From positions 620,001-684,000 of the forward strand of contig NZ_LT906479.1 in NCBI RefSeq assembly GCF_900187015.1: a DNA stretch of 64,000 bases. Reading direction: 5' to 3'. The number at the start of each line of letters is the position of its first letter. Within the stretch, counting starts at the first letter, position 1. Below, one piece after another: positions 10,561-19,210 of this stretch. The notes below the pieces were generated by a model, which did not search any database, had not been told where the DNA came from, and was given only the letters and a program-made list of their open reading frames with translations. Origin of the DNA: Serratia ficaria (GTDB lineage Bacteria; Pseudomonadota; Gammaproteobacteria; Enterobacterales; Enterobacteriaceae). A program made the translations under genes and the position numbers.

Positions 10561-12900
10561 ATGAGTAAGCTATTTTTTCGTCTGGCGACATGGCGCGCTC
10601 GTCGTTGCGCGAAGCCCAATGCTGACGTGATAAGGAACGAAAGGCCAGACGGAGGGATTGGGGCTGAGGCTCCGATTCGGGCAGCATCCGAAGATCGCCT
10701 TAGAAGGGCTGGATTCGCGGCTCGTATAGCCGACGTGCTTTCGGAGCTTAGTTTGCGCGAAGGCCGAGTGTTCGCTATTCGTGGGGGATGGGGCTTCGGC
10801 AAATCATCACTGAAAAACCTAATCACCGAACGGCTCGATGCTAAGAGCAGTGGAGCGGACTGGCTCGACTTTAACCCATGGCAATGGGGAGACGGTGACT
10901 CAATCGCCCGCGCTCTATTTGGCCAGATAGCAGATCGTTTGGGAGGCGAGCATTCGAAGGCAGCACTCGACCGTGCCCAAGCACTGCGACGTTACGGAGC
11001 GATCCTTACAGGGGTTAGTAAGCCTCTTAAAGAGGCAGGGAGTTCAGGCCTTCTAATATCGACAGTTCTCACAAACGCCTCGGTTATAGCGATCGCGTCG
11101 GCTATTGGATATGACCTTCCGACAGTTGCAAAGGTTGCAGCTGTTCTTGCTTTTCTCTCGGTCGGAGTACCTCTTCTCGGACGCGTGCTATCTTATCTCG
11201 GGCGAGACCATAGCGGCGAGTCTCTCGACAAGGTACGCACAGCGCTTGAGGCTCGTCTTCGCGAACTTGACCGGCCGCTGGTTGTCTTCGTCGACGACAT
11301 TGACCGGCTCGAACCTGAGCAGATCAGGATGTTGCTTCGGCAGGTAAAGGCGAATGCTAATCTACCTAATATTGTTTTTGTGCTCCTGTTCCAGCCCAGT
11401 ATAGTAGAACGAGCACTAGATCCGGTTGCTGACAATGACGGCCGAGCCTTCCTTGAAAAGGTCGTGCAGGCTAGCTTTGATTTACCGGCCGTACCGACAT
11501 CTTTCGTGCATCGTATGTTCGAGGAAGAACTCTCTGAAATAGCGGGCCCATACGCGACTGAGGCCAACGGGTTTTCTCAGAGACGCTGGGGTAACGCTTG
11601 TATTGGCTGCATCCAGCCCCTCCTTCGCAACATGCGTGATGCACGTCGTCTCATCTCTTCCATTGCTGTACACATGCCACTGCATGTGGTCGGCGATGTG
11701 TTCGAGGTGAACATTGTAGATTTCCTGCTTTTGGAAACACTCAGGGTCTTCGAACCTGACCTCCACGATGCTCTGTTCCGTGAGAGAGGATTGGTTCTCC
11801 AGGAAGGGCGCTTCTTCCGTGATGGCCGACGGGAGGTGGACCAAACAGTAGCTAAGGAACTTCTGGAGATCGTCTCAGAAGAGCGCCGCAATATCATTTG
11901 TGAAGCGCTTAAAGACTTATTTCCTCCCCTCGAATGGGCGTATGGGGGGACGAACTATGCAGACGGCTTCCATCGCCGGTGGTTGACGGAGAAACGAGTA
12001 TGCACTTCGCGCTACTTCCCACGTTACTTTGAACTGCAGACGTCGGTTGGAGAAATATCTGAGCGCCGTTTCGTTGATTTTCTCAATGCAACAGCGACAG
12101 ATGACGAGCTCTTTGCTGAAATCACAGCCGTCGAAGCTGACGGGCTGCTGAATTCGCTCGTTGCGAGGCTCGATGAATCCGTCGACCGATTACCAACCGA
12201 GAACGCTGTTGTTCTGCTCCCAGGAATGTTCAGAATTGCTGAAAAACTCGCAGGCACGAACAGCGGCTCTTTCGACTCGTTATATGTAGCAGCATGGCGA
12301 GCGACAAGTTGGTACTTGAAGCGAATTTCTGAGGATATTCGAGGCGGTTTAGCTCTTGAAGCACTCCGTAAAACTGAAGCGCTATCCGTTGCCTCAATCC
12401 TGATCCATCTCAGCGATCCCACCGATCGGAATGAGGGTGAGAGTGGAGCCTTCGAGCCAGCGTTAGATCTCAACACCGTTGTCGCAATGAAAGCTGAATG
12501 GTTGCGGTTGATAAGGATCCGCGCAGCAGACGGCGATGCGCTGATTGCTGAACCGGATCTCATATCACTGCTCTATCGCTGGAAAAACTATACAGATTCA
12601 ATGGACGAACCTCGAGAGTGGGTGAGGAAAGCCATTCAAACCAACCAAGGCTTCGTAACCATGGTCACACGCCTGATGAGCCGAGGTACGAGCCATACTT
12701 ACGGTGATCGCGTCTCCACGCAGCACAACAGTTTCAATAAAGAGACAATTGACGACTTTATTGGCATTGATGTGGCGAAGGCTAAGTGTGATGCGATTAA
12801 TCCCGCCCAGTTCCCTGAGCATGAAGAGGCCCTGCTAACGCTGCTTAGATATCTCGAAAAGTGGCTTGGGTTGAGAGCAAACGACATTTCCGATTTCTAG
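10561..12900 (+). CDS. KAP-family P-loop NTPase
   Basis: A 779-aa protein. Walker A is GGWGFGKS at residues 75-82, followed by WLDFNPWQWGDGDSI, the FxPW element characteristic of KAP NTPases. Walker B is VVFVDDIDRL at 241-250. Two hydrophobic segments (about 161-183 and 188-210) lie between them, the membrane insertion typical of this family. The roughly 450-residue C-terminal region is not recognisable. KAP proteins include the F-plasmid exclusion protein PifA and are frequent in bacterial defence loci. The gene converges on the helicase gene with 533 bp between them. A role in phage defence is inference from context. Confidence 0.85.
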   Translation: MSKLFFRLATWRARRCAKPNADVIRNERPDGGIGAEAPIRAASEDRLRRAGFAARIADVLSELSLREGRVFAIRGGWGFGKSSLKNLITERLDAKSSGADWLDFNPWQWGDGDSIARALFGQIADRLGGEHSKAALDRAQALRRYGAILTGVSKPLKEAGSSGLLISTVLTNASVIAIASAIGYDLPTVAKVAAVLAFLSVGVPLLGRVLSYLGRDHSGESLDKVRTALEARLRELDRPLVVFVDDIDRLEPEQIRMLLRQVKANANLPNIVFVLLFQPSIVERALDPVADNDGRAFLEKVVQASFDLPAVPTSFVHRMFEEELSEIAGPYATEANGFSQRRWGNACIGCIQPLLRNMRDARRLISSIAVHMPLHVVGDVFEVNIVDFLLLETLRVFEPDLHDALFRERGLVLQEGRFFRDGRREVDQTVAKELLEIVSEERRNIICEALKDLFPPLEWAYGGTNYADGFHRRWLTEKRVCTSRYFPRYFELQTSVGEISERRFVDFLNATATDDELFAEITAVEADGLLNSLVARLDESVDRLPTENAVVLLPGMFRIAEKLAGTNSGSFDSLYVAAWRATSWYLKRISEDIRGGLALEALRKTEALSVASILIHLSDPTDRNEGESGAFEPALDLNTVVAMKAEWLRLIRIRAADGDALIAEPDLISLLYRWKNYTDSMDEPREWVRKAIQTNQGFVTMVTRLMSRGTSHTYGDRVSTQHNSFNKETIDDFIGIDVAKAKCDAINPAQFPEHEEALLTLLRYLEKWLGLRANDISDF

Positions 12901-13090
12901 TCATTGGAACAGCAATAGATCAAGCAAGGAGTTTTACTGTAAATCTCTCACCTAAGTGGACTATGTGCTTTTAGATATCTGACCTAACGTGCCGTAGCGT
13001 ATATGACGTCCGCTTCTGGCACTAAACGGGCTAAATCTGACAGATTTGACGAGATAAGGGTATAGATGAATTCTCCATACCCTTGAACGA

Positions 13091-13231
13091 TTACTTCCCA
13101 GTTGATTTGCTTGGTTTCAGTCCTGGGGTATTGCCGGGTGTATCCTTATTATCACGTCTGCGTTGATCGGGTTTTCCTGTTGATTTTGCAATTGGTTTTG
13201 GACCAGGTTTAAGCCCCATAATCGTACTCAT
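13091..13231 (-). CDS. Possible 46-aa Pro/Lys-rich small protein
   Basis: An ORF of 47 codons beginning MSTIMGLKPGPKP and ending TPGLKPSKSTGK, with an AAGG 3 nt before the ATG. It is strongly basic and rich in Pro, Lys and Gly, and contains repeated LKPGPKP/LKPSKSTGK-like blocks, suggesting it is disordered. It lies in the 533-bp gap between the KAP and helicase genes, in the helicase orientation but downstream of it. No family is recognised; the rest of the gap (12901-13090, 13232-13433) shows no gene. Confidence 0.4.
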   Translation of the reverse strand: MSTIMGLKPGPKPIAKSTGKPDQRRRDNKDTPGNTPGLKPSKSTGK

Positions 13232-13433
13232 TAGCCTTGTCAGAGGTTATTCCTCAGTGTGGATATAACGGGTGCTGTACGAATTATCAAGCTAGGATGG
13301 GCGGTGGGTAATGACTACTAGATTATTATGTGAGCAATGTCAGTTTTTGAGATGTAGCAACCGGTCCGATACTGAAGTAGGTTGCAGATTGTTCGCGATG
13401 CGCCCTCAATAATGAGGGCCACCTCGGAGATTG

Positions 13434-16400
13434 TCAGGCTGATTGCGCCAATTGCCGATGCAGGACCTGCAGACTAGTTCCCGCCCCTGCCCATGCAGCA
13501 GCCGAGCCGACAATATACAGGTTTTGCTTGGCGCGCGAGACGGCTACATTGATTATATTTGGTGGGCTCGCTGCCCACTGACGCGCCCTTTGCTGGCTAG
13601 CTTTCGGCGCACCCAGCAACAGGATGACCGTGTCTGCCTCTCGGCCCTGGAACGTGTGGATCGTGCCAACACGATCACGGCACCACTCATCCAACTTTAC
13701 GCCGAACGCCCGCAGCAGATCAGTTTCACTGTCGAGACGCCGACGCATGTTCTGCTCTATGATCTTGAATGGTGTAATGATAAATACGTCCGGATTTGTA
13801 ATGCCCGTTGCTGCCAGCTCTTTGAGCATTCGTACAACCGCTTCGCCCTCGTCGGGGCACCACTTCGTCTCAGCATCGCCATTGATATCCACCCAGTGAG
13901 ATCTCCCCAAAGCCGAGCCGATAGATCCAGGTTTTTTAGGCCCGACAGCATGGACCATCTGCCCGGCATAGGCGATGGAGTTAGAAACATCGAACATTGG
14001 GTTCTGGCAACGCCTGTGAACGAGCAGTGGCAGCCCGACTTCTCGATCACCTACATCCATGACGAAGGTGGATTTGAAGCGCGATGCCTGATCAGCAAGG
14101 GTCTGCGTAGATGCGGCGGGGGCAGACCATTCGATCTGGTCAATGTTGAAGAACTTGCAGATTTCGGCGTTCAGCTTCTCGGGTAGCGATACCACAGGTG
14201 GGATTTGCAACGGGTCGCCCACCACGATGGAGCGTTTTGCCCGCATGATTGCTCCAACTGCCGCTTGAGGAACGGCCTGGCCCGCTTCATCAATCAGAAG
14301 CCAGCCAATACTCTCTGGTGGCAGATCTCCGAACATCGTCCGTACAGAGGCAAACGTTGTGGACACAGTCGGCACCACCATGAAAAGGCTCGACCAAAGA
14401 TCAGGGAGAAGTTCACGGTGAGCGGAAGACTGGAAGGCACCAGCCACCATGCCCGACATCAATAGCCCAAGATTGTGTTGCAAGCGGCTGGCCGAAGCAT
14501 CGATGAACGTTTTATGCACAGTCAGGGCAGCGGCGAAAAGATCCTCCCGCAGACGATGAACCTCATCGGGAAGCCATGGCGCAGTCAGGTGGATAGCCTC
14601 GTGCTCGCGCTCGAAGAATCTCTCATCAACGATCCTGTCACCCATGCGGTTTCGTGCCTTTGCCTCGGTTGCCTTCAATTTCGAGACAGCCTGACATTTG
14701 CTGGAAATTTCCTGGTCGAGTTGCTGTAACTGGGACTCAGTATTGCTCCACTCAGTCCTTGCAAGCTCCAGGGCACCGTCTGTCTCCTGCGCCCGTAAGA
14801 CTGATTGCTGTAAGGTCGCCGAGAGCTTCTGCAGTGTCGATCTCCACGACTTCCAGGCCGCAGTCGCGAACAAACGGGAGAAGAAACCTGGACGGCCAGC
14901 AAGATGGCTGTCGAGCATGATCTTATCCTGCTCGATCTGCGATTTTGCCTTCTCATGCTCCCGTTGGCAGGATTCAGCAGTCTGGTGTGCCTCTTCGACG
15001 GCTTCATTCAGACTCGGACGACGCTGTTCCACACTTTGAAGTTCGGTGGTCGCTCCCTTGAGCGCCTGGATATCCCGTCGCATTTCTTCGATGCTGGCGA
15101 TTTCAGCGTCTACCGTCTCCTTGAGTTTAAGGAAAACGGTTCGCGCTTTCCGCCAGGCCGCTAAAGCGTCCACTTCGTTGGTGCTGGGCCGCTCATTGAC
15201 GACCACGCTGGGCATCACGCGATCGATGATTTCGCCAGTTTGTTCGTCCTTGATCTCACGCAAGACGTTTAAGCCGCGAGCTGCTTTCAGGTAGGTAAGG
15301 AAACCACCGTCTTCATTCCACCAGAAACTTTGCTGGAACGCGCCTCGGTTGCTGCTCTTGCCGAGAGCCGCGGCGATCAATCCCCAGGTTTCGACAGGGT
15401 CGGAGGGGATGTCCCCCTCGGCCTCGGCCTCGGCTTTGAAATAGCCGGCGCGTTTGGGATTCGCAATCAGGTCGCTGATGGACCGGAAGTAGGCGATCTG
15501 TTCATGGCGACCATTGGCTTCCTTGAGAGGAAGCTCTTTACTGACGTTTTCGACCGCTTTGTTATTGGAGGAGGCTACGACGATCTCATGGCCCCTCAAG
15601 GATGCATGTAACTTGTAGAAGTGCAGGAATGCATTGGAACCGAATGCCAGCTTCTCGCCTGTTGTGGAAAAGGCATCCTGCGGTTTATTGAAGCCGCACA
15701 TCGCCGTGGCCCGATCAAGAATGCACCCAACGACAATATCTCGCAGAAGAGTGGTCTTTCCAGTACCCGGTGGCCCATTGACACCGATGATACCTGGAGC
15801 ATCATTCAGCTCAGCACGCGCCGCATTCACGGCAGCCTGTTGAAGCAGTACCAATGGATAGCCGCCTTTCGAAGGCCAACGAGCCTGCGGCATGAGCGAC
15901 GGTGCGACGAACGGCTCAACTGCGGAAATGGGCGATAGCACGTCGATTTTCTGGTCAGGCCTGCCAATTCCCATGTAGCGGCGCAAACCGGTTCCGGCTT
16001 TGCCCGTCTCGAGCAATTTAGTTGCTTCACCGAGATCTTCAAGATAGAAAGAATTCAGTAACGAAGGTTCAGGCGGCGTCTTGGCTTTGAAATGATGAAA
16101 CACCTTAATCGCGAATGTGGGTGGCTCAACCAAATGCTCGGGTACACCGAACTGAGACACAAGCCATTTATAAGCGTTAAGAACGACATCCAAATCGATC
16201 GGTATGGCTTCTCCATCCTCGTTGTGGCGGCGAACTATTCGATCCAGATGCTCGATAATGCGCGGCTCAACATTCGGCCAATTCCCTAAGCTCCCAAGCT
16301 TCAGATCGAGAGCCGGCTTGAGTGCCCAGGCAAAACTGGAAACGGCAACGCCTTTGTCCTCAAGCACATAGCCTTCTTTGTCGATCAGGATCGAGCCGAT

Positions 16401-17069
16401 GGCCGCTTTCTTACCGTCCGGGCGTGAACGCTCCTCATCCTCGCCAAAAACCTTGACCAGCTCGTCCGTCGCCTTGTCGAGAGCGATGGAGCCGAGGACG
16501 ACCTCGAAATAAAGCTTATAACTGGGCTTGCTGCGGGCATTTGGTCCCCATGGAACACCTCGCTCCAATAGAGCAACCCTGGAGCGGTCGCCGGTTGCCA
16601 TATCCTCTGGGCGTTTATAACCTTGAGGCGATAGTGCTTCGAGGGCTGTCCATGCTGCCAGAATCGCGGGTGCATCATTCGACTTACCTGTTGGAGAGAA
16701 AGAGGGGGGTGGACCTAGGTCGATCTGGTCTTCGCCGAATTGCTGTTGCACGACAGGAGCTGGATTAGCCTTTGGTCGCTGTTGCACTACCGTTGCTGGC
16801 GCATCCCGGGACGAAACTTGGGAGGATTGCGTGGACGCTGAGCCAGGATGACGCGCTGATGGACTGGAACCCGACATTGAGACCACGCAGTGACCGCTAA
16901 GTGCAGTTCGGGCTTGCTCGATTTTAGTTGTCAACGTTCGGGCCTTGGCAGTGTTGCGGAAGGTCAGCTCGTTCAACAGCACTTCAAGTTCACTAGCGTT
17001 GTTGCGTGACCGCTCGAAAATTGCCTCCAGATCGAAGATTGATTTTTGCGCATACTGCCTTGTAGTCAT
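13434..17069 (-). CDS. Large SF1 (DNA2/NAM7-like) helicase
   Basis: A 1211-aa protein. Helicase motif I is GPPGTGKT at residues 432-439 and motif II is LLIDEAG at 924-930. Motif III is GDPLQIPPV at 951-959, and the C-terminal motifs are VGTIHTFQGREAD (motif V) and NVAVSRAKQNLYIVG (motif VI). A long alpha-helical insertion of about 640-805 with coiled-coil character splits the two halves, as in COG1112 proteins. Residues 1-130 are helical then low-complexity (Ser/Gln/Pro-rich), and 130-400 form a domain I do not recognise. It is the largest island gene and opposes the KAP gene. No nuclease domain is visible, so it is not a simple Mokosh-type fusion. Confidence 0.85.
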   Translation of the reverse strand: MTTRQYAQKSIFDLEAIFERSRNNASELEVLLNELTFRNTAKARTLTTKIEQARTALSGHCVVSMSGSSPSARHPGSASTQSSQVSSRDAPATVVQQRPKANPAPVVQQQFGEDQIDLGPPPSFSPTGKSNDAPAILAAWTALEALSPQGYKRPEDMATGDRSRVALLERGVPWGPNARSKPSYKLYFEVVLGSIALDKATDELVKVFGEDEERSRPDGKKAAIGSILIDKEGYVLEDKGVAVSSFAWALKPALDLKLGSLGNWPNVEPRIIEHLDRIVRRHNEDGEAIPIDLDVVLNAYKWLVSQFGVPEHLVEPPTFAIKVFHHFKAKTPPEPSLLNSFYLEDLGEATKLLETGKAGTGLRRYMGIGRPDQKIDVLSPISAVEPFVAPSLMPQARWPSKGGYPLVLLQQAAVNAARAELNDAPGIIGVNGPPGTGKTTLLRDIVVGCILDRATAMCGFNKPQDAFSTTGEKLAFGSNAFLHFYKLHASLRGHEIVVASSNNKAVENVSKELPLKEANGRHEQIAYFRSISDLIANPKRAGYFKAEAEAEGDIPSDPVETWGLIAAALGKSSNRGAFQQSFWWNEDGGFLTYLKAARGLNVLREIKDEQTGEIIDRVMPSVVVNERPSTNEVDALAAWRKARTVFLKLKETVDAEIASIEEMRRDIQALKGATTELQSVEQRRPSLNEAVEEAHQTAESCQREHEKAKSQIEQDKIMLDSHLAGRPGFFSRLFATAAWKSWRSTLQKLSATLQQSVLRAQETDGALELARTEWSNTESQLQQLDQEISSKCQAVSKLKATEAKARNRMGDRIVDERFFEREHEAIHLTAPWLPDEVHRLREDLFAAALTVHKTFIDASASRLQHNLGLLMSGMVAGAFQSSAHRELLPDLWSSLFMVVPTVSTTFASVRTMFGDLPPESIGWLLIDEAGQAVPQAAVGAIMRAKRSIVVGDPLQIPPVVSLPEKLNAEICKFFNIDQIEWSAPAASTQTLADQASRFKSTFVMDVGDREVGLPLLVHRRCQNPMFDVSNSIAYAGQMVHAVGPKKPGSIGSALGRSHWVDINGDAETKWCPDEGEAVVRMLKELAATGITNPDVFIITPFKIIEQNMRRRLDSETDLLRAFGVKLDEWCRDRVGTIHTFQGREADTVILLLGAPKASQQRARQWAASPPNIINVAVSRAKQNLYIVGSAAAWAGAGTSLQVLHRQLAQSA

Positions 17070-17223
17070 TTATTTCTGCTGCCCCAGATCCCATCAGTTG
17101 AGAGATTTTATGCTAATTAGCATGATTTCTAAAACGGTTAACTTCCGCTCCTGGCACACAGCAAAGATTCAGACGAAACTCTTTCACCATCGAATGCGTA
17201 CGGTCAGATCTTGTTGGTGATGG

Positions 17224-17285
17224 TCAAGTAATTTGCAAACAATTGCCAAGTAAAATGCAAACGGGTAGTCAAGTCAGATGCAATT
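17224..17285. repeat. Three tandem 17-bp repeats, period 22-23 bp
   Basis: TCAAGTAATTTGCAAAC (17224-17240), CCAAGTAAAATGCAAAC (17246-17262) and TCAAGTCAGATGCAATT (17269-17285). The phased arrangement resembles the multiple transposase-binding repeats at IS21-family ends, but no transposase gene is nearby. Alternatives are an iteron-like or regulator-binding array. Confidence 0.5.
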
Positions 17286-17452
17286 ACACATCGATCGGCC
17301 AGGCCGATCAATAGGCCATGATTGATCTGCCGAACCCATTGGACGCTCAATCGCTACGCCGCCTATAGTGGCAGTGACTTTAATACACGCAGCAACACCA
17401 GGGCATCCTATCGGCCGCTGAACGGCCAATATCATAACGACAAGCGCTCCCC

Positions 17453-17477
17453 AAACCGGCTCAGGCCGGTTTTTTTG
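17453..17477 (+). terminator. Rho-independent terminator
   Basis: AAACCGG / CCGGTTT stem with a 6-nt loop and T-tail, followed by GTGCCT as in the leuX terminator region. There is no intact gene immediately upstream; it may end the transcript of a lost gene. Confidence 0.6.
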
Positions 17478-17873
17478 TGCCTACGATTCAGACTGTTCAC
17501 CCTGTGGGTGAACAGGGGTGTACACTGCGAAGGTCGCTATACACCCATCAATTCATTGAAATAAAAGGATAAAATAAAAATGTGTATAGGGTGAACAGTT
17601 TTTCTATAAATCTTTTTTTGGCTGTAAGTCCAAGAAATGAATGCTGCGATCAGAAAATGGCGACGGTAAATTTATGCGTAACAAGATTTTTGGTTTGGGT
17701 TCGTGACACGGAACCTAACCGAGTTCTTTGTATGGTTGAATTTTATGCTGTTTTCAGAGCAATAGTCTAATCCTCCAGCGTTTCACGAAATTTATACTGG
17801 GGGCACAAAAGGGGGCATAATCTTGCTTTGTTTTTAATAATATTATATTTTTCAGTGCATTGATTGGTGATTT

Positions 17874-17951
17874 GAGTCCGGCCTTCGGCACCATTAGTAC
17901 AGCGCGAACAAGAAGCCACCGAAAGGTGGTTTTTTTGTGCCTGGGGTTTGG
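17874..17951 (+). repeat. Right attachment repeat
   Basis: Perfect 78-bp copy of 8675-8752. Only the last 20 bases of the tRNA are present here, preceded by TTT instead of TTC, so this is the element-side copy and not a functional tRNA. Confidence 0.93.
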
Positions 17952-18107
17952 CCCCGTCAGTCTCCTTTCAATTGTCAGCCACGGGTTGATGCGCTTCTCA
18001 CTTCAGTAAAAACAGGATCTTCCTGATAACTTCCTAAGTGCTATCCGATTGACCTTGAAGGTTAAAACCGCGTTTTATAGGCTTCTTTCGGATCATGGAG
18101 TTCCAGG

Positions 18108-18635
18108 ATGGAGCAACAACGGGAAGGAATAAAACGGGCGCTAACGCCAGGCGAGGTTAACCTGGCCCGCTCGGTGTTCGGCAGCTCGGTTTTCTATGAG
18201 AAAGTGTTCGTTCACTGCGACAGCTATCTGCCGTTTGGGTTGCAGAACCCGCTTACCGCGATGAGCCCTAACGGAGAGTTGTACTTTCGCAAGGCTTTAT
18301 ATCGCAGCGACTATGCGAACGAAACGTTACCTTCGACACAGCATTTGTTTATTCATGAAATGGCGTACGTATGGCAGTACCAAAGAGGTATGTGGGTGCG
18401 CACTCGTGGGCTCCTAAGCTGGACGGTGAGTTATCAATATCGGCTCGATAAACCCTTGTTGAGCCGCTATGGTATGGAGCAGCAAGCATCGATAATTGCA
18501 GACTATTTCTACCTCAAGAAGTTTGGCGTTAGAGACTTCATCAGCTTATATGGTAGGAATTACGCAGGGATAGTCGACAGAAGTACATTGTCAAAATTTC
18601 AACCGATAATCAGAAGCGCAGGGCTGCCGCTATGA
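18108..18635 (+). CDS. T6SS/VgrG-associated metalloprotease-like protein, zinc motif altered
   Basis: A 175-aa protein of the group found beside vgrG and Rhs genes. It carries LTPGEVNLARSVFGSSVFYEKV at the N-terminus and the PFGLQNPLTAMSPNGELYF segment. The usual HExxH site (HEMTHVWQ or HEMAHVWQ in relatives as recalled) here reads HEMAYVWQ at about residue 84, so the second zinc-binding histidine is a tyrosine. MEQQASIIADYF near residue 123 supplies the downstream conserved glutamate. Its 3' end overlaps the next gene by 4 bp. No vgrG is nearby, so it is an orphan. It may be catalytically dead; toxin or accessory role is inferred. Confidence 0.65.
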   Translation: MEQQREGIKRALTPGEVNLARSVFGSSVFYEKVFVHCDSYLPFGLQNPLTAMSPNGELYFRKALYRSDYANETLPSTQHLFIHEMAYVWQYQRGMWVRTRGLLSWTVSYQYRLDKPLLSRYGMEQQASIIADYFYLKKFGVRDFISLYGRNYAGIVDRSTLSKFQPIIRSAGLPL

Positions 18636-19012
18636 GAAAAATTTTCTTACTCCTTCTTCCCCTTTTGATCTCTGGTTGCCCGATGGGGGATAAGGTTAAC
18701 TTACACCCGGCACAAGCGACTATCGTCGGTAAGAAGGTCTGCGTTTTTGTCGATACAAATGACATGGTAAGAGAAGAATCCATTCTAAAAGTAGGCATAT
18801 GGAGGTATGGAAATGATCATTATGTCTATGAAAAATCATATGCCAACACCCCGGTAGCGTTGAAACCCGGGAAGTGTGTTCCTGGAGTCGATGAGTATGA
18901 TTTTATCCCTGGTGAAGGGTACAGCGTCCTTGTTAGTACACCTTTGCATCCCTATGAAGCCAGATTTATCGTGTGGAAAAAAGGGCAGGAAGTCATGTTG
19001 AAACCGAATTAG
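18632..19012 (+). CDS. Putative T6SS immunity periplasmic lipoprotein (copy 1)
   Basis: A 126-aa protein with a lipoprotein signal peptide MRKIFLLLLPLLISGC; the lipobox cysteine is followed by Pro-Met, not Asp, so outer-membrane sorting is not excluded. The mature part is beta-rich (KVCVFVDTNDMVREESILKVGIW) with two further cysteines. ATGA overlap with the preceding protease-like gene indicates translational coupling, the arrangement of an effector with its immunity protein. A second, diverged copy lies at 19211-19591. The immunity role is inferred from pairing and localisation. Confidence 0.65.
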   Translation: MRKIFLLLLPLLISGCPMGDKVNLHPAQATIVGKKVCVFVDTNDMVREESILKVGIWRYGNDHYVYEKSYANTPVALKPGKCVPGVDEYDFIPGEGYSVLVSTPLHPYEARFIVWKKGQEVMLKPN

Positions 19013-19069
19013 GTTTTAATGTGATGATGCGAATTATTAGCGGGTGAAGGTACTGTCAGGCCACCATTG

Positions 19070-19210
19070 CATGGAAGGCGAGGCATCGATAATGACGGAT
19101 TATTGGCATGAATGCCGTCTTCACTCTGCCAAAAGAAATTGCAGGGGGATTGTTGGCAAAAGCTCACTGCTAAATTCTTAACCAATAATCAGAAGCGCAG
19201 GGCTGCCGTT
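19070..19210 (+). pseudogene. Degraded 3' end of a second protease-like gene
   Basis: The stretch before the second lipoprotein repeats the end of the gene at 18108-18635. AGGCATCGATAATGACGGATT matches AAGCATCGATAATTGCAGACT, and ACCAATAATCAGAAGCGCAG matches the bases around the first gene's stop. The frame is broken and the 5' part is missing. It shows that effector tail plus immunity gene were duplicated together, then the effector copy decayed. Confidence 0.7.

Larger units (their letters stand above)
17070..17873. other. Non-coding right end of the island
   Basis: 804 bp without a credible gene. It holds the triple repeat at 17224-17285 and a terminator at 17453-17477. A TGAACAGGGGTGTACAC / GTGTATAGGGTGAACAG pair of repeats lies around 17510-17600. 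Two GGGGGCA blocks (CTGGGGGCAC, AGGGGGCAT) lie near 17800-17820, just before the right repeat. The last resemble integrase arm-type sites, but this is only inferred from position. Confidence 0.45.
8675..17951 (+). mobile_element. 9.2-kb genomic island integrated at leuX
   Basis: A perfect 78-bp direct repeat, the first copy inside leuX, delimits 9199 bp (first repeat start to second repeat start). The contents are accessory: a STM2901/DUF1493 pair, a fragment of a P4-type tyrosine integrase, a KAP NTPase, a 46-codon ORF and a large SF1 helicase. Because the integrase is only an internal fragment, the island is probably immobile by itself, though it could be excised by a related integrase. Codon use in the KAP and helicase genes looks unlike the GC-rich backbone on either side. 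Confidence 0.88.

Noticed and set aside
17322..17770. Two short plus-strand frames (80 and 62 codons) at the right end of the island
   Set aside because: No homology, no ribosome-binding sites, and they run through terminators and repeats.
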